Below are positions 12,414 to 23,249 of a stretch of 64,000 nucleotides of DNA, in pieces. The translations under genes were made by a program, and so were the position numbers. The stretch's first letter is position 1, and every line of letters begins with the position of its first letter. The notes beneath the pieces are model-generated. The model did not search any database and was not told where the DNA came from. It saw only the letters and a list, made by a program, of their open reading frames with translations. This DNA comes from Craspedostauros australis. Taxonomy: Eukaryota > Bacillariophyta > Bacillariophyceae > Mastogloiales > Achnanthaceae. The stretch spans positions 744,001 through 808,000 of the forward strand of contig JAMXDE010000004.1 in NCBI GenBank assembly GCA_026770025.1, given 5' to 3'.

Positions 12414-13859
12414 AGAGAGAGAGACAGCGGATCTCCGGTTTCCATTTCCAAGTGGGGGTGCAGAAGAGTTCATAGCTAGTGTGGGGCAGCACCCGAGCGT
12501 GGATCGTATCGCATCGTAGCACATAGGTAGAACAATTCATTCTTCTGGCGGAGTTGAATTGCTCATCATCCCACGGCTACTCCCACCGGTGCAAACCTGT
12601 TGCCGGCCTGCCGAGGAGTCCTTTGGTGGCGGCTCTTGCCCTGCCTCACATGCGCACTCTTCCTGTCGTCTCTGCCCTCGTGTGATGTCATGCTTGCACA
12701 CTTGTAGCACCGGATCACCAAGGTACAAAACACCAAGACCCCGAACGCCAAGTGCTGAGTGGAACAAGGATCAGGTTGATGCAGCAGGGCAAGATCTGAT
12801 GAGTACCGTACATCGTTTGCTCTTGCGCCAGAATCAACTCGTTCAGACCAGTTGCTTGTCATCTTTCGGTCAATTACAATTACAAGTGCAAGTAGAATCC
12901 AAGCAGAATAGAATCGAATATTCTGCTGCGCCTGCCTCCTATGTGAGCCCCAGTTCTCGTTTGTAGCCTTCAAGAATATTCGTAGCGTCAATACGGTTAC
13001 AGAACAGTATCACGTACGAGTGGTATGCCCTGTTCTAATTTGACGTTTGTGTTCTATCTTCTGCACAACGCGACGCGGATGATTTGTGATTTCTGCGAAG
13101 CCAGGATTGCGTTTGGGTGTTCTCTTTCTGATCAAACCAAGTTTGCGTGGAGCGTCGCTATCCGTCTGTACCACCTCGACGACCAGCAGCACAGCGCTTG
13201 CTGGAGAACAAAGCAGAAGACGCACTGAGGCGCGCAAGTCAAGCCGAAGTCGAAGCCCAAGTCGAACTTGGTGCCCACGAAAAGGGACATCTTCTTCCGC
13301 CAGATGTGCCCGTGCGGAGCACGCTAATGTACAACAAGCAAAGGACGGAATGCCAAGACTGTCGGTGCGGATTTTGTGCGACACCATCTCGCGACGGGAG
13401 GAAGGAAATGGGAGGCGGGACCGTAGCGAACGGATGAAATCTGGGCTCTGTGACAAAGGCGGAGTGTTGAAGCGAAACTTGATTTCTTCCTCGCACCTTT
13501 TGTCAGCGCGAGGATGATGCGGCGCTGAGTCTGGTCATCCAAAAAGGTCATTGCCTTTCCAGGACGAAACGCGCAGCGCGTCCCCTCGAACAAGAAAACT
13601 CGGGTCGCCTTGTTGTGGCAAGAACTCGTGCGAGCTACTCGCACCGTCCACATTATTAGCAGTAACGGCGAAGCTCGCGCAACCAGCAGCAGTAGCGCCA
13701 CCACCAACGACAACTTCGAAATACCATTCTTGACGTTCTGTGCGTAGGATATCATGCGCGCAGCTTCGTGTAGGGCTGAGTACTACCGGGATTGTGAGAC
13801 CAAAAAGCAAGCACACCACCAAACATACCTCGCCGTCCTCGTACCAACAAAGGAGATGC
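10321..13859. other. 3.5-kb stretch with no recognised gene
   Basis: Only short frames (up to about 145 codons) occur on both strands, and none has recognisable motifs. A pure-purine microsatellite (GA)n lies at 12382-12425. A run of degenerate 10-bp units (CAGTTGTCCGGTTG-like) lies near 11743-11780. A minus-strand frame at 13324-13755 has a hydrophobic segment but no family match. I cannot exclude a fast-evolving spliced gene here. Confidence 0.4.
12382..12425 (+). repeat. (GA)n microsatellite
   Basis: About 20 GA units interrupted by two GC-containing units, in a gene-free region. Confidence 0.9.
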
Positions 13860-14225
13860 AAACAAACAAGCAAACAAACAAACAAACAAACAAGCAAACG
13901 AGCTGACCGCCGAGCCCTCTCCAGACACCAGCACTAAAAGTCCGGCACAGCACAGCACAACCCCCTATTCTGTCATAAAATATAATCCATTATAATCCAC
14001 ACACTCAACAAGCTCACAAAATCAAGATCAGACGAGCTCGACTTCAGCCTCGACCTCCACGCCATCACGACCATCACGACCATCACGACCATCACGACCA
14101 TCCCATCCATCAATACCACCACCACCACCACCACCACCACCATCGCAAGTACCAATACGTGCATCGTCATTCAGCATCTGCCATCGGCGAAGCAAACCAA
14201 CCAACCAACCAACCAACCAACAAGC
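13860..14225 (+). repeat. Cluster of four microsatellites upstream of the HA-repeat gene
   Basis: In order: (CAAA)n with a few CAAG units at 13860-13900, ATCACGACC units at 14062-14100, (ACC)n at 14115-14141 and (ACCA)n at 14195-14222. The last ends only a few bases before the first in-frame ATG of the next gene. Part of the cluster is therefore probably in its 5' leader or core promoter. Confidence 0.8.
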
Positions 14226-14231
14226 AAGAAA

Positions 14232-15464
14232 GTGGCAGTAACAGAACGCCATCAATCGCGTCGCTTGGCGAAGCTCTACAACACCCACTCAACGCAGTAT
14301 TGTGCTGCAATGGTTACGAATCACACCCAAGGCAATATGAGGACACAGGTAATGTTTGGTCCGGGACGCGTTCAGCAGGAATACAAGCTCCGCGCTTCCC
14401 CCCGGCAAACTGCCTCAACACCGAGCACCATGGACCCCGTCCCGATTCATCCCGACTGCATCCAGATCGTCAGCCATGTCTCCGTCAGAGATACCTTCAG
14501 TAGGCCCGAATGGTCAGCCGAGATTGTGGAGGTTCTATCATCTCTCGTTGATTGCACATCTGACATTCCAGACAGCAAAAACTACGGAACCTTATCGCAA
14601 TCTTGCACAGCGGTCAGCACAACCAACGATCCTGCGACCCAGGTATGCCAGCATGTGCCACAGACGCCATCTTCAATGTCAAGCCAGCTCCAGCTTCAGA
14701 CACATCCTGTCCAACAATTCCCGGCAACTTCTATGACCCTGGCCTTAAAGTCGCAAGAATTCTTAAGCACCAAGTTGACATCCTCAACACTGCCGCTTTG
14801 GGATTTTACCTCCCCCGATGCTGGTGCTGACTTCGGCGCCAGTTCCCACTTCGATGCTCTCTCCATCGTTTCCAAGGAAGATACAGAGCCGAACGCCGAG
14901 CTCTTTTCCGAATCGACGAAGCCCATTGACGTTACTTCCGACGTGGACAAGATGAAGGAATGGCACGATGCGCACGAAGGAGGATCGTGGGTGAGCCGGT
15001 TCCAGGAATTGCGACATTTCAGCGCCAAGCACGGACACTGCGTGCTGGATGTGAAAAAGCATCCTGGCCTCTCTCAATGGTCCAAGAGACAGCGCTACCA
15101 GTACAAGCTGAGAGTGATGGGCAAGCACTCGACTCTGACGAATGACCGTCTGCTGGCCCTGAGCAGCATCGGTTTCGTCTGGGAGTCTCACAAGACCATC
15201 TGGGAGAAGCGATACAGCGAACTGGCCGAGTTCCAGAAGGTCCATGGACACTGCAACGTTCCCACGATGTACGCAAACAACCCACCCTTGGGCGTTTGGC
15301 TCAAGGGACAGAGGAGGCAGTACCACCTGCTCCGAAAGGGACGCTCCTCAGCGATCACACCTGAGAGGATCTGTCGGCTGAATGCCTTGGGTTTGCAGTG
15401 GACGCTTCGCCACCGGAGGCCGAAGAAGGCTGGCGAACATGCGATAGAGATGACAAGCAGATAG
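14232..15464 (+). CDS. Protein with two helicase-associated (HA) repeats
   Basis: A 410-residue, single-exon product. Residues 1-250 are Ser/Thr/Gln-rich, low in predicted structure and without motifs. The C-terminal third carries two copies of the helicase-associated domain. The first is at about 253-318 (W-x3-F-x2-L with KHGHC and LSQWSKRQRYQY). The second is at about 324-395 (W-x3-Y-x2-L with VHGHCNVP and LGVWLKGQRRQYHL, ending in LGLQW). This domain is greatly expanded in diatoms, usually without any helicase, and is thought to bind nucleic acid. No helicase motifs are present here. The start is uncertain. The ATG at 14232 is the first in frame, but the ATG at 14430 (CACCATGGA) has a better context and would remove 66 poorly conserved residues. 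The gene lies between a microsatellite cluster and a TIR element that begins 275 bp past the stop. Confidence 0.8.
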   Translation: MAVTERHQSRRLAKLYNTHSTQYCAAMVTNHTQGNMRTQVMFGPGRVQQEYKLRASPRQTASTPSTMDPVPIHPDCIQIVSHVSVRDTFSRPEWSAEIVEVLSSLVDCTSDIPDSKNYGTLSQSCTAVSTTNDPATQVCQHVPQTPSSMSSQLQLQTHPVQQFPATSMTLALKSQEFLSTKLTSSTLPLWDFTSPDAGADFGASSHFDALSIVSKEDTEPNAELFSESTKPIDVTSDVDKMKEWHDAHEGGSWVSRFQELRHFSAKHGHCVLDVKKHPGLSQWSKRQRYQYKLRVMGKHSTLTNDRLLALSSIGFVWESHKTIWEKRYSELAEFQKVHGHCNVPTMYANNPPLGVWLKGQRRQYHLLRKGRSSAITPERICRLNALGLQWTLRHRRPKKAGEHAIEMTSR

Positions 15465-15739
15465 ATGGTGGAACGAGAGCATGGTCTGAATGCACCATCA
15501 CTTGCGCAAACAAGTTAGTATTGCGCTCGCAAAGCTTGGCAAAGGGATCAATAGATTTGGAGGCTGGGGAGACAGACAGAGACGCGCGCATTGGCGTGCT
15601 GGCATACGACTACACCTGTGATCGAATGATTAGGTCTGGCGGGTGGAACACTGCAGATATACGAAACAATCAATTTGTCTTGCGCAAGCAAGTATAGCGA
15701 CAGTTGACAATCAAGTCAATTTTGAATAATAATAAAATA

Positions 15740-15770
15740 TTCCTCCGTTCCGAAATGATTGCAACTTATC
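15740..15770 (+). repeat. Left TIR of the mariner-like element
   Basis: Begins TTCCTCCGTTCC directly after TA. It is the inverse of 23217-23247. Confidence 0.85.
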
Positions 15771-16193
15771 TTTTTTGCGACATGTGTTGAGACACCAACG
15801 ACGTCATCAAAAGTGGGGGGAGCGGTAACCAAATTGCCTGTTTTTAGTGACTCTTCCTTCCTTCAAAACTCGTGTGGTTGTCTCTCGTCTCTGTCGGTGC
15901 CAGGTACCACGACAGCAGAATGCGATACCATCCTGTGTGTCACTACGACAGGTTTTTATCATCGATGCGTTCCGTCCCTCCCTTCTGTTCGTGGATGTCT
16001 TCCCGCAATTCTGTATCGTGACGTCACATCACGCGTTCGAAAGCGTGCATAATTGTTAATTTTTCTTGTTTTGGATGATGTAGGCGGCAGAAGTATGCCA
16101 AAATGCAGATTCTGACAGTGTGAATTGGTCGAAGTTAGCGTATTTTGCGTATTTTTAGCTGAATTTGTTGTGTTCAACTTTTGCAAACTCGCT

Positions 16194-16330
16194 TGTTGGC
16201 AGGCGTACTTCCGTATGATGACAGACGCTGATGGAGGCACACCGGCTGCCACAGAGATCATCACATCTTCGATACTCTAAATCCGCCAATAGTACCAAAT
16301 CATACACACCACACTCACACAATATTGACA
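16194..16330 (+). repeat. 5' LTR of the copia element
   Basis: Starts TGTTGGC and ends ATATTGACA. It shares a long stretch (ACCAAATCATACACACCACA) with the 3' copy. Confidence 0.75.
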
Positions 16331-19300
16331 GGTGATGGCCTTTTCATGCTTCACACGAGTCTTTCCTTTCTTCCTCTCTTCCTAAGTGCTCCGGGATGTC
16401 ACATTCTGTTGCATTCACAGTATCTTCTCTCAACCTCTTTGCCCCATACTCTCTGTTCTTGCTTCCTTCTTCCTTTTATCATGGCTGCCAACAATGATAG
16501 CATGGAGTGCCATGCTCTTGTTGATGCCTGCCTGATCTCTGAGCAGCTCAGTTGGACATGGTTTCCCCTCATGTGGGACAATAACAAGACCACCACCAAC
16601 CATGAATTCTACAATTTGCTCAATGGTGATGATGCCTTCTTCCATGCCCAAATGGTGCATTGGGGTGGCAGTCTTGTCCACATCCATGGCATGTGGAAAG
16701 TTTGATTGTGGGTTTGCACTTGTGCAGACAACATCGACAATGACGATTGGGTCACCAACCTCCAGGCCTGCGAGTTCCGCGATTTTCTGCGCCACTCCAT
16801 CACTGTCCTGCATGTCTACAACATCACTCCATCAATGCGCACTGCACCATCATCAGTTCCCATGTTTGATGCCGTTGACACCACCGCTGACAGTGATGCC
16901 AGGTTTCCAAGGCTCCTGCCAATGATGACGCCCCTGTTGATGAGGCTGCCAACAGTGGCTGTGCCAAACACACCAATGCCATGCCCCCTGTGCTTTCTCC
17001 ACAAGGACAGTATTTTCTGTCCCTGTCGAGGACACCATTCCTTCCCAAGATCCATTTGAGTTCAGCTACATTGCTGGGTCTGGTGTTTCCTACACAGTGA
17101 CAAACTCCACCCCTGCCCTCTGTCGGCACAATTGCTACATCATTGGTGATGCCCTCGATTTGCTCTGTTTTGGTGCATCGCAGGCGCAGGATTGACAGCA
17201 GATCAAGCTTGCGGATGATACACTCGACCAAGTCTTCTTGTGGTACGCGCAGCTCCATGCTGCTGTGGTATTGGTGGATGTCCTCTTTTGCTCATTGGAT
17301 TTGTTGTACCCCAGCACAGCAGTGATTCCCAGGAAGGTCCATGGCTCTTGTGTCTTCTCCACGAGCTGCAAGCTGTTAGACAAGCTCCAGGGCAAGGGAA
17401 TCATCAATCCTGACCATCCCACTATCCGGCTCAAGTATGCTAGCAGTTTTTGATGTCCTACAACACCAGCTCTCTGCGTACATGCTCCTCCACAAAGTGC
17501 TCACCAACGCTTTCAACACTGCGCAGCAGCATGTGAACTCTCAGCTGGCCTTTGAAGGCTCTGTTGAGTTTTGCTATGAAGCTGCTTGGCTTCCCGTACA
17601 TTAAGGGACTCGTTTTCCACCGCTCTGTCTCCAACCTCAACCTGAGTCCTATCTCTCTCGAGGATCTGCGTGAGCACGGGTACATGCTGGAGCATTACCA
17701 CACCATGCTGCGCACTGTGACATCGCCCAATGTACTGCCTTTCAATCTGCATGTCGAGCAGCTTGCCCAAGAATTGTAGATCCCCCTGGCAGTGCTGTTT
17801 CACTCAAGGCCCACTGCACTCAAACCCACAGTAGTTGTGGCGGACGAGGTGACCGACAGGACAACAGTTGGCTGCGCAGGCGGCACAATACCTTCTACAA
17901 GCCAAATCTGGATGCCTTCTGCGAAGCATGTTGCTACATGGGATACAAGGCATGTACGTGCAAAGCCTTTGGGCGCACCGCCCATCTCATGCACTTTGTG
18001 CAAGAGCATCCTGACGAGGCCAACAAGATTCACAAAAGCTATTGCACCCACTTTGGTTGCAACAGATCAAAGGCAACTGCTCATGCTCTACAGCGCTTCA
18101 GGAACCATGGTGACAGTGACTTCTCTGATCTCATCTTGTCTGATGCGATTCAGGATGCCCTCAAACACAATTTTGGTCTGCTGGTGAGGATTGGGTGCAA
18201 TCCTTGACGAACGGCATATTTTATCGCCAAGCACTAGCAGGACATGGGCAAGACATCCATGTGATGAAGTGCCCTCGCTCACACAGTCTGTCCCTCCAGA
18301 GATCACTCTGTCGAAGCTGGCCACCTTTGTAGTTGCCCACACTTGCGCTGTTCACTTGCCCCATCTTCTGGAAGTATGGTGCATGCATGGAACCCTATAG
18401 ACAATGTGGGGGAATTCTATCCTTGCGCAAATGTCAGTGCTGTGCCTGACTGGTCTATCCTCCAAGACTATCAGTGGTACACCAATGTTGTCCCACTGGC
18501 TGCAGCCAATGCCAGTGCGACCTGTATGCTATGCTAGAGAGAAAGCACTCTCACCATTCCCAGCTTGTGTGGTGGAGTGATTTAGGCCAACACAATGCTC
18601 TGCCCTGATCTGGTTGAGATGTTGTCTTGTTGCAGGCCATTGTTCGCCAGCAGGACAATGACTTTGTGTGCTATGTGCTCCATGACGGTCCATCAGGGGC
18701 TGTTCTCTCCTTCCATGGCCGCAGCTGTTCCATTGATGCGCCCATGCGTCGTCGCAATGGACTCTACTTCTTCAATACCGATGGTGATGTCAAGCTGGCT
18801 GTGTTCGCTGTCCAGCGTGCACCGCCTGCACTCAACGCGGAGCTCTGGCATATGTGCCTGGGCTGCGCTGGTATGTCGCACATGAAGTGGCTCCATATGC
18901 ACTGTTCTGGTATTCCAGGCCTCCTCGCCACTGTGCACATCCAATGCGGCATTGTGCTACATGCAGCCAAGCCCAGTGTCAGACAGATCCTCAAGGACCT
19001 CAAGATGGCAGCCCTGTTCCCTCCACTGGCGCAAGATTCCATGCTGACTACGGTTTCATGTGGTCGTCCGATCCTCAGTACGGACAGGAGTCGTCGTGCA
19101 ACTCTGCCAAGTCGAACAGGTGGTGCAGCCTCTTGAAGGGTACACTCGTACTTTCTTGTCATTGATGCGTGCACTTGGTACACTTAGGTGTTCCCCTACC
19201 AAGACCATATCCCACCTGTGGACATGTTTGCCAACCTGCTTCATGAGTTTGGTTGCAAGGATGGTTGCAAGGCGGTGAGGGTCGACACTGGTGGCGAACT

Positions 19301-22176
19301 TGCATGATCGAGTGCCTTCCAGGAGGTCGTCCGGTCTGCGGGATACACTCTGGAACCTACTGGGGCCAGATGCGCTTGGATGAATGACAAGGTCGAGGGA
19401 ATCAACCGCACCTTTGGTGTGATGGCCAGATCACTGATGTACTCCTCAGGCCTGCATCCCAAGTTCCAGGTTCGTGCCCTTGCACATGCAGTGTATGTCA
19501 AGAATAGGCTTTGGCACTCCATCATTAACACCACTCCATACCAGCTTCCGCATGGCATCAAGCCCAACCTGAGCCACCTGCAAGTCTTGGTTCCAGAGTG
19601 GTTGTGTGCAAGCCTGGCCATCCCGCCGCAAAGCTGGACATCCACACCTACAACGGCATCTTTGTTGGTCATACTGCCACACCCTCGCTCCAAGAATATT
19701 TCAACTTGGATCCGGGGCATATCAAGACCACTGGCAACCTGATCTTCGATGAGGCCCACTTCTCTGTCCATGAACGTCCACCAGGACCACAACTTCTGCT
19801 CAACCTTGGGTTCCAACTGTCTCACAATGGCAATGGCATACATGGTTAAGGTGCTGAGAAAGCCAAGATGGATGGTCGTATGCCTTCGTATCAAGTGCGC
19901 CAACTACAGTACACATGACAATGACATGCTCCATGCAGCTGCAGCAGCATGCTCTGTTGACGGTGTTGACAGTGCCTACATCATGCGCATGACTGTGGAT
20001 CCCTACCAAAGGGTATTCCATGAGCACATCCACCTCTCTGACAGCATTCCAACTGCAGGGTTGGAATTTGTGCCTGATGAGCTCTGAGGGTGTCTGCATC
20101 CCACACAATGCAAGCCAAGCTCGACTGCAGCGCGCATTCTGCGGTGGAGATCCTGGCTCAAGAGCGCCTACTTGCTGGCCATCGGCGACCATGATATCTG
20201 CTCGCTGCCGGATCTCACCCAGGCTGTACTGAATGCAAGCGACGCGGTCTCTGCATTCGACAATGTTCGAAACTCCCTCACACAGCACGGTGTTCCACAA
20301 ATGTACTTTGACCAACTTGGGCATATTGGCTCCATCCTCGATCACATCTCACCAACTGCATGTCAAGTGGAGGCTGCTCCAAAGCTCACCTGGCGCAAAC
20401 TGCTCCAGCGCGATGATTGAGATGAGGAGCAATAAGTCAAACTCAAGAATATGGAGCAATGCCATCACCAAGGCATGTTCCACGAGCTCATCGAGGCACT
20501 ACCAGGCGCAACGGTCTTCAACTGGGCTTGGTTCTACGTCGTATAGACGCAAGAGAGCAACTGTAAAAAGCTTGTGCCATTTGTGATGGATCCACCTGGG
20601 GTGGCAATGTGCACATCTTTGGTCACACATATGCTACTACTCCCGACCTCATGGAGTTCCGCATCTTGGTGGCCATCGTTAAAGTGCAAGGACTGCTCAT
20701 GTACAGAGCTGACATCGCGAATGCAGTCGCCAAAGCACCTGCCAGTGCACAACATCACTACATGCAAATCGATGATCAGTTCCACAGCTAGTGGAAGCAC
20801 AATCATGACGTTGCTCTGGGTCAACACATGGTTGTGCTTTTCTCAAGAATCTACAGAGCATCCTGAAGCACCGCTACAGCAGAGTCCACATACCAATCAG
20901 CTACTCAAGGACATGGGGTTCACACAACAACTCAAGCACCATGTTTGCACATTGGAAACCTTCACGCCCACAATGCATACAAGCCCTGGCAGGTGGAAAA
21001 CTTTGCGGTGGCAACCAAGGATGAGACCTTTTATGAGGAGTTCTGTGACATGCTTGATGCTCGGCTGAACCATCCCATCACTTGGTACGGTCTGTTTGCA
21101 CACTACAACGGACTGGATCTCACTCAGGCCTGACGACATGTGAATAAGCACTGCTCCACATACATCGACAAGGTGCTCTGGTGACACGATTGGCATTGAT
21201 TGAAGTCTACACAACGCCTACCCATGCGCGCAGACAATGGATGTGTGTGGCAATTGGATCAGGCAGTCTTACCCAACATGGAAGCCAAGCATCATGGTCT
21301 GCAATCCAAGTCCTTCAGCTACCACTGAGCCATCGGCAAGCTCATCTGGGCCATGGTTTCCTGTCGCCCTGACATCTCCTTCCCTGTGGTGAAGCTGAGC
21401 CAAGTCTTGATGAACCCTGCACGTGTACACTACAAAGCCGTCAAATACCTCTTCAGGCATGTTGCATCCACCAGGGACTTTGGGATCACCTACTGGTGAC
21501 AGTCTCCTGTTCCGCAGCTTGCAGATGTGCCAGCACTGAAACACCTCTTGCCTGCCAACAAGAAGCGCCACAGCCCAACAGACCAGGCCACCATCCAGGC
21601 AACTTTGCTACATGTATGCATGGACGCCGATTGGGGTGCTGATACAAGGTGTCGTAAATCCACCAGCAGCATTGCGTTGCTTCTTGGCGGCCCTGCTGTC
21701 GCGTGGAAAGCCCACGTCCAACCCACCATTTCTCTCAATACCTCTAAAGCCAAGTTCAATGTCACCAGCAACAATGGCAAGATGGTGCTCTGGTTTCGGT
21801 CCATCCTGGACAAGATCAGCATGTGCCAACAGCATGCCATACTTATCTACAAGGACAACCAAGGCGCTAGAATGATGGCAAACGCCAACCAACTGCCGAG
21901 GAACTCCAGGCATATTGATATACACACATTTGCGGTCTGCGATTGGGTGGGCAGATATCTCATCCTCATCGCTGATGTGTCATCCAACCCCAATGCTTCA
22001 GATCTGTGCAACAATCAGATGCCTGTGATTCTGTTCTTTTGACATACGGACCTACTCATGGGATGTATTCCATCATTCTACGTTCGCCGGTGAATGCCGC
22101 CAGTGGAGTGTGGTGATCCCAGTCTTCTCTGTATGAAAGAGTGAATTGGTTCCACTAGCTACCACAAGCATGGGGG

Positions 22177-22317
22177 TGTTGGCATCTGTACACATGTACA
22201 ATGACAGACATCATTGACAGCAGCAATAGCTGACACAACAAACAACATCACAGCTCCGTAGTCTTGAATCCATCGTCAGCACCAAATCATACACACCACA
22301 CACTCACGATACTGACA
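22177..22317 (+). repeat. 3' LTR of the copia element
   Basis: Starts TGTTGGC after a G-rich run that would serve as polypurine tract. It ends ATACTGACA and is diverged from the 5' copy. Confidence 0.75.
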
Positions 22318-23216
22318 AATTCAAACAACAATTGGACAACACCAGGCATTTTACAGGAATAATAAACCATTTAATACAAATACAACACGAGAATTGCACG
22401 ATTCGGGAAATGGATGAGTGCAGCAATCAGTCAGAAATCACGTTGTTGAGTCGCATCCACAACAACAACACCAAAAAATTGTGCTTCGAAACGTAAAAAC
22501 GGAAAAGGAAAATTCACAACACGACCAACGTGACGTGTTGGACAAACCCTTCGGAAGCCCGATGGCGTCATCAGTCAACCATAACTATGGCATTGCATGA
22601 ACCGACCATCATGATTGGCCGGTTGGGTCGTGGCGTTATGTCAAAGCTCTTATTTGGTGGGAACGCAATGATGTCTGCGACAGGTCACGAAGACACCGAT
22701 GTCCACAACACGAGGGGAGTTCTCATGTTTCCTTTCAAACAAATATCGATTGTGTACTTGTGAACACAAACAAAATGTCAAACAGAAAATCGATGTTTCG
22801 TGATTTTGTCATTGCGTCGTTCTTCGCGTGTTGTACCATGTTGTATTTCGCCTGTGAAACCGGAGGATGATTTGGACTTACGGAACAGAGTGTGACGTCA
22901 CGATAAGAATTAACCGTCCAACCAATCGGACAAGTGAAAGCACACAAACCAACTCTTGCACAGTGTTTCAATGACAGAAACGCGGAGGCATGGCGCTGGA
23001 CAAGCAGTCTAAATGTGGAGATGCTGTCCTCTGTTTGTATGGCACGGTTTAATTGGTACCTACATACACTAGTATATCAACTATTGACGATACTACGATG
23101 GGTACCAAAGGTCAACAAGGATGCGTCAGGTCAGGGTGGGAGGCGACTGGGAAAAGGGTCTCCCGCAGCTCCCAAAGTCGGCCACTACGACACGGCGTCG
23201 AACCGATGACAAAAAC

Positions 23217-23247
23217 GATAAGTTGCAATCATTTCGGAACGGAGGAA
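23217..23247 (-). repeat. Right TIR of the mariner-like element
   Basis: Read on the minus strand it begins TTCCTCCGTTCC and is bordered by TA. It appears identical to the left arm over about 31 bp. Confidence 0.85.
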
Positions 23248-23249
23248 TA

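Larger units (their letters stand above)
16194..22317 (+). mobile_element. Ty1/copia LTR retrotransposon, old and broken
   Basis: Element of about 6.1 kb in plus orientation. It is bounded by LTRs of about 140 bp that start TGTTGG and end TGACA. Remnants follow copia order (protease not identified): a gag-like region (about 16.5-18.2 kb) with a Cys/His cluster near 17.95-18.1 kb; a GAG-pre-integrase-like motif (LWHMCLGCAGMSHMKW, about 18.85 kb); integrase remnants (about 19.0-19.7 kb); reverse-transcriptase remnants (about 20.6-21.1 kb); and an RNase H region (about 21.6-22.04 kb). Integrase before reverse transcriptase places it in the copia group. The style resembles the CoDi lineages known from diatoms. 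It is a fossil with many interruptions (more than ten). The two LTRs agree at only roughly 70% by eye, so it is old. It sits inside the mariner-like TIR element. Confidence 0.85.
15740..23247. mobile_element. TIR DNA element with mariner-like ends, carrying a nested copia
   Basis: The ends at 15740-15770 and 23217-23247 are inverted copies of about 31 bp, seemingly without mismatch, beginning TTCCTCCGTTCCGAAATGA. Each is bordered outside by TA (15738-15739 and 23248-23249), the target duplication of Tc1/mariner-type elements. The sequence CTCCGTTCC at the tip is reminiscent of plant mariner and Stowaway ends. Just inside the ends the similarity falls off, though both arms contain TATCGTGACGTCACA-like blocks (around 16014-16028 and 22891-22905, inverted). 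Without the nested retroelement the body is only about 1.4 kb and codes for nothing recognisable, so it is probably a non-autonomous element. A larger deleted parent is the alternative. Confidence 0.65.

Noticed and set aside
13752-13958. A Cys/Leu/Val-rich minus-strand frame
   Set aside because: It is a translation of the (CAAA)n microsatellite on the opposite strand.
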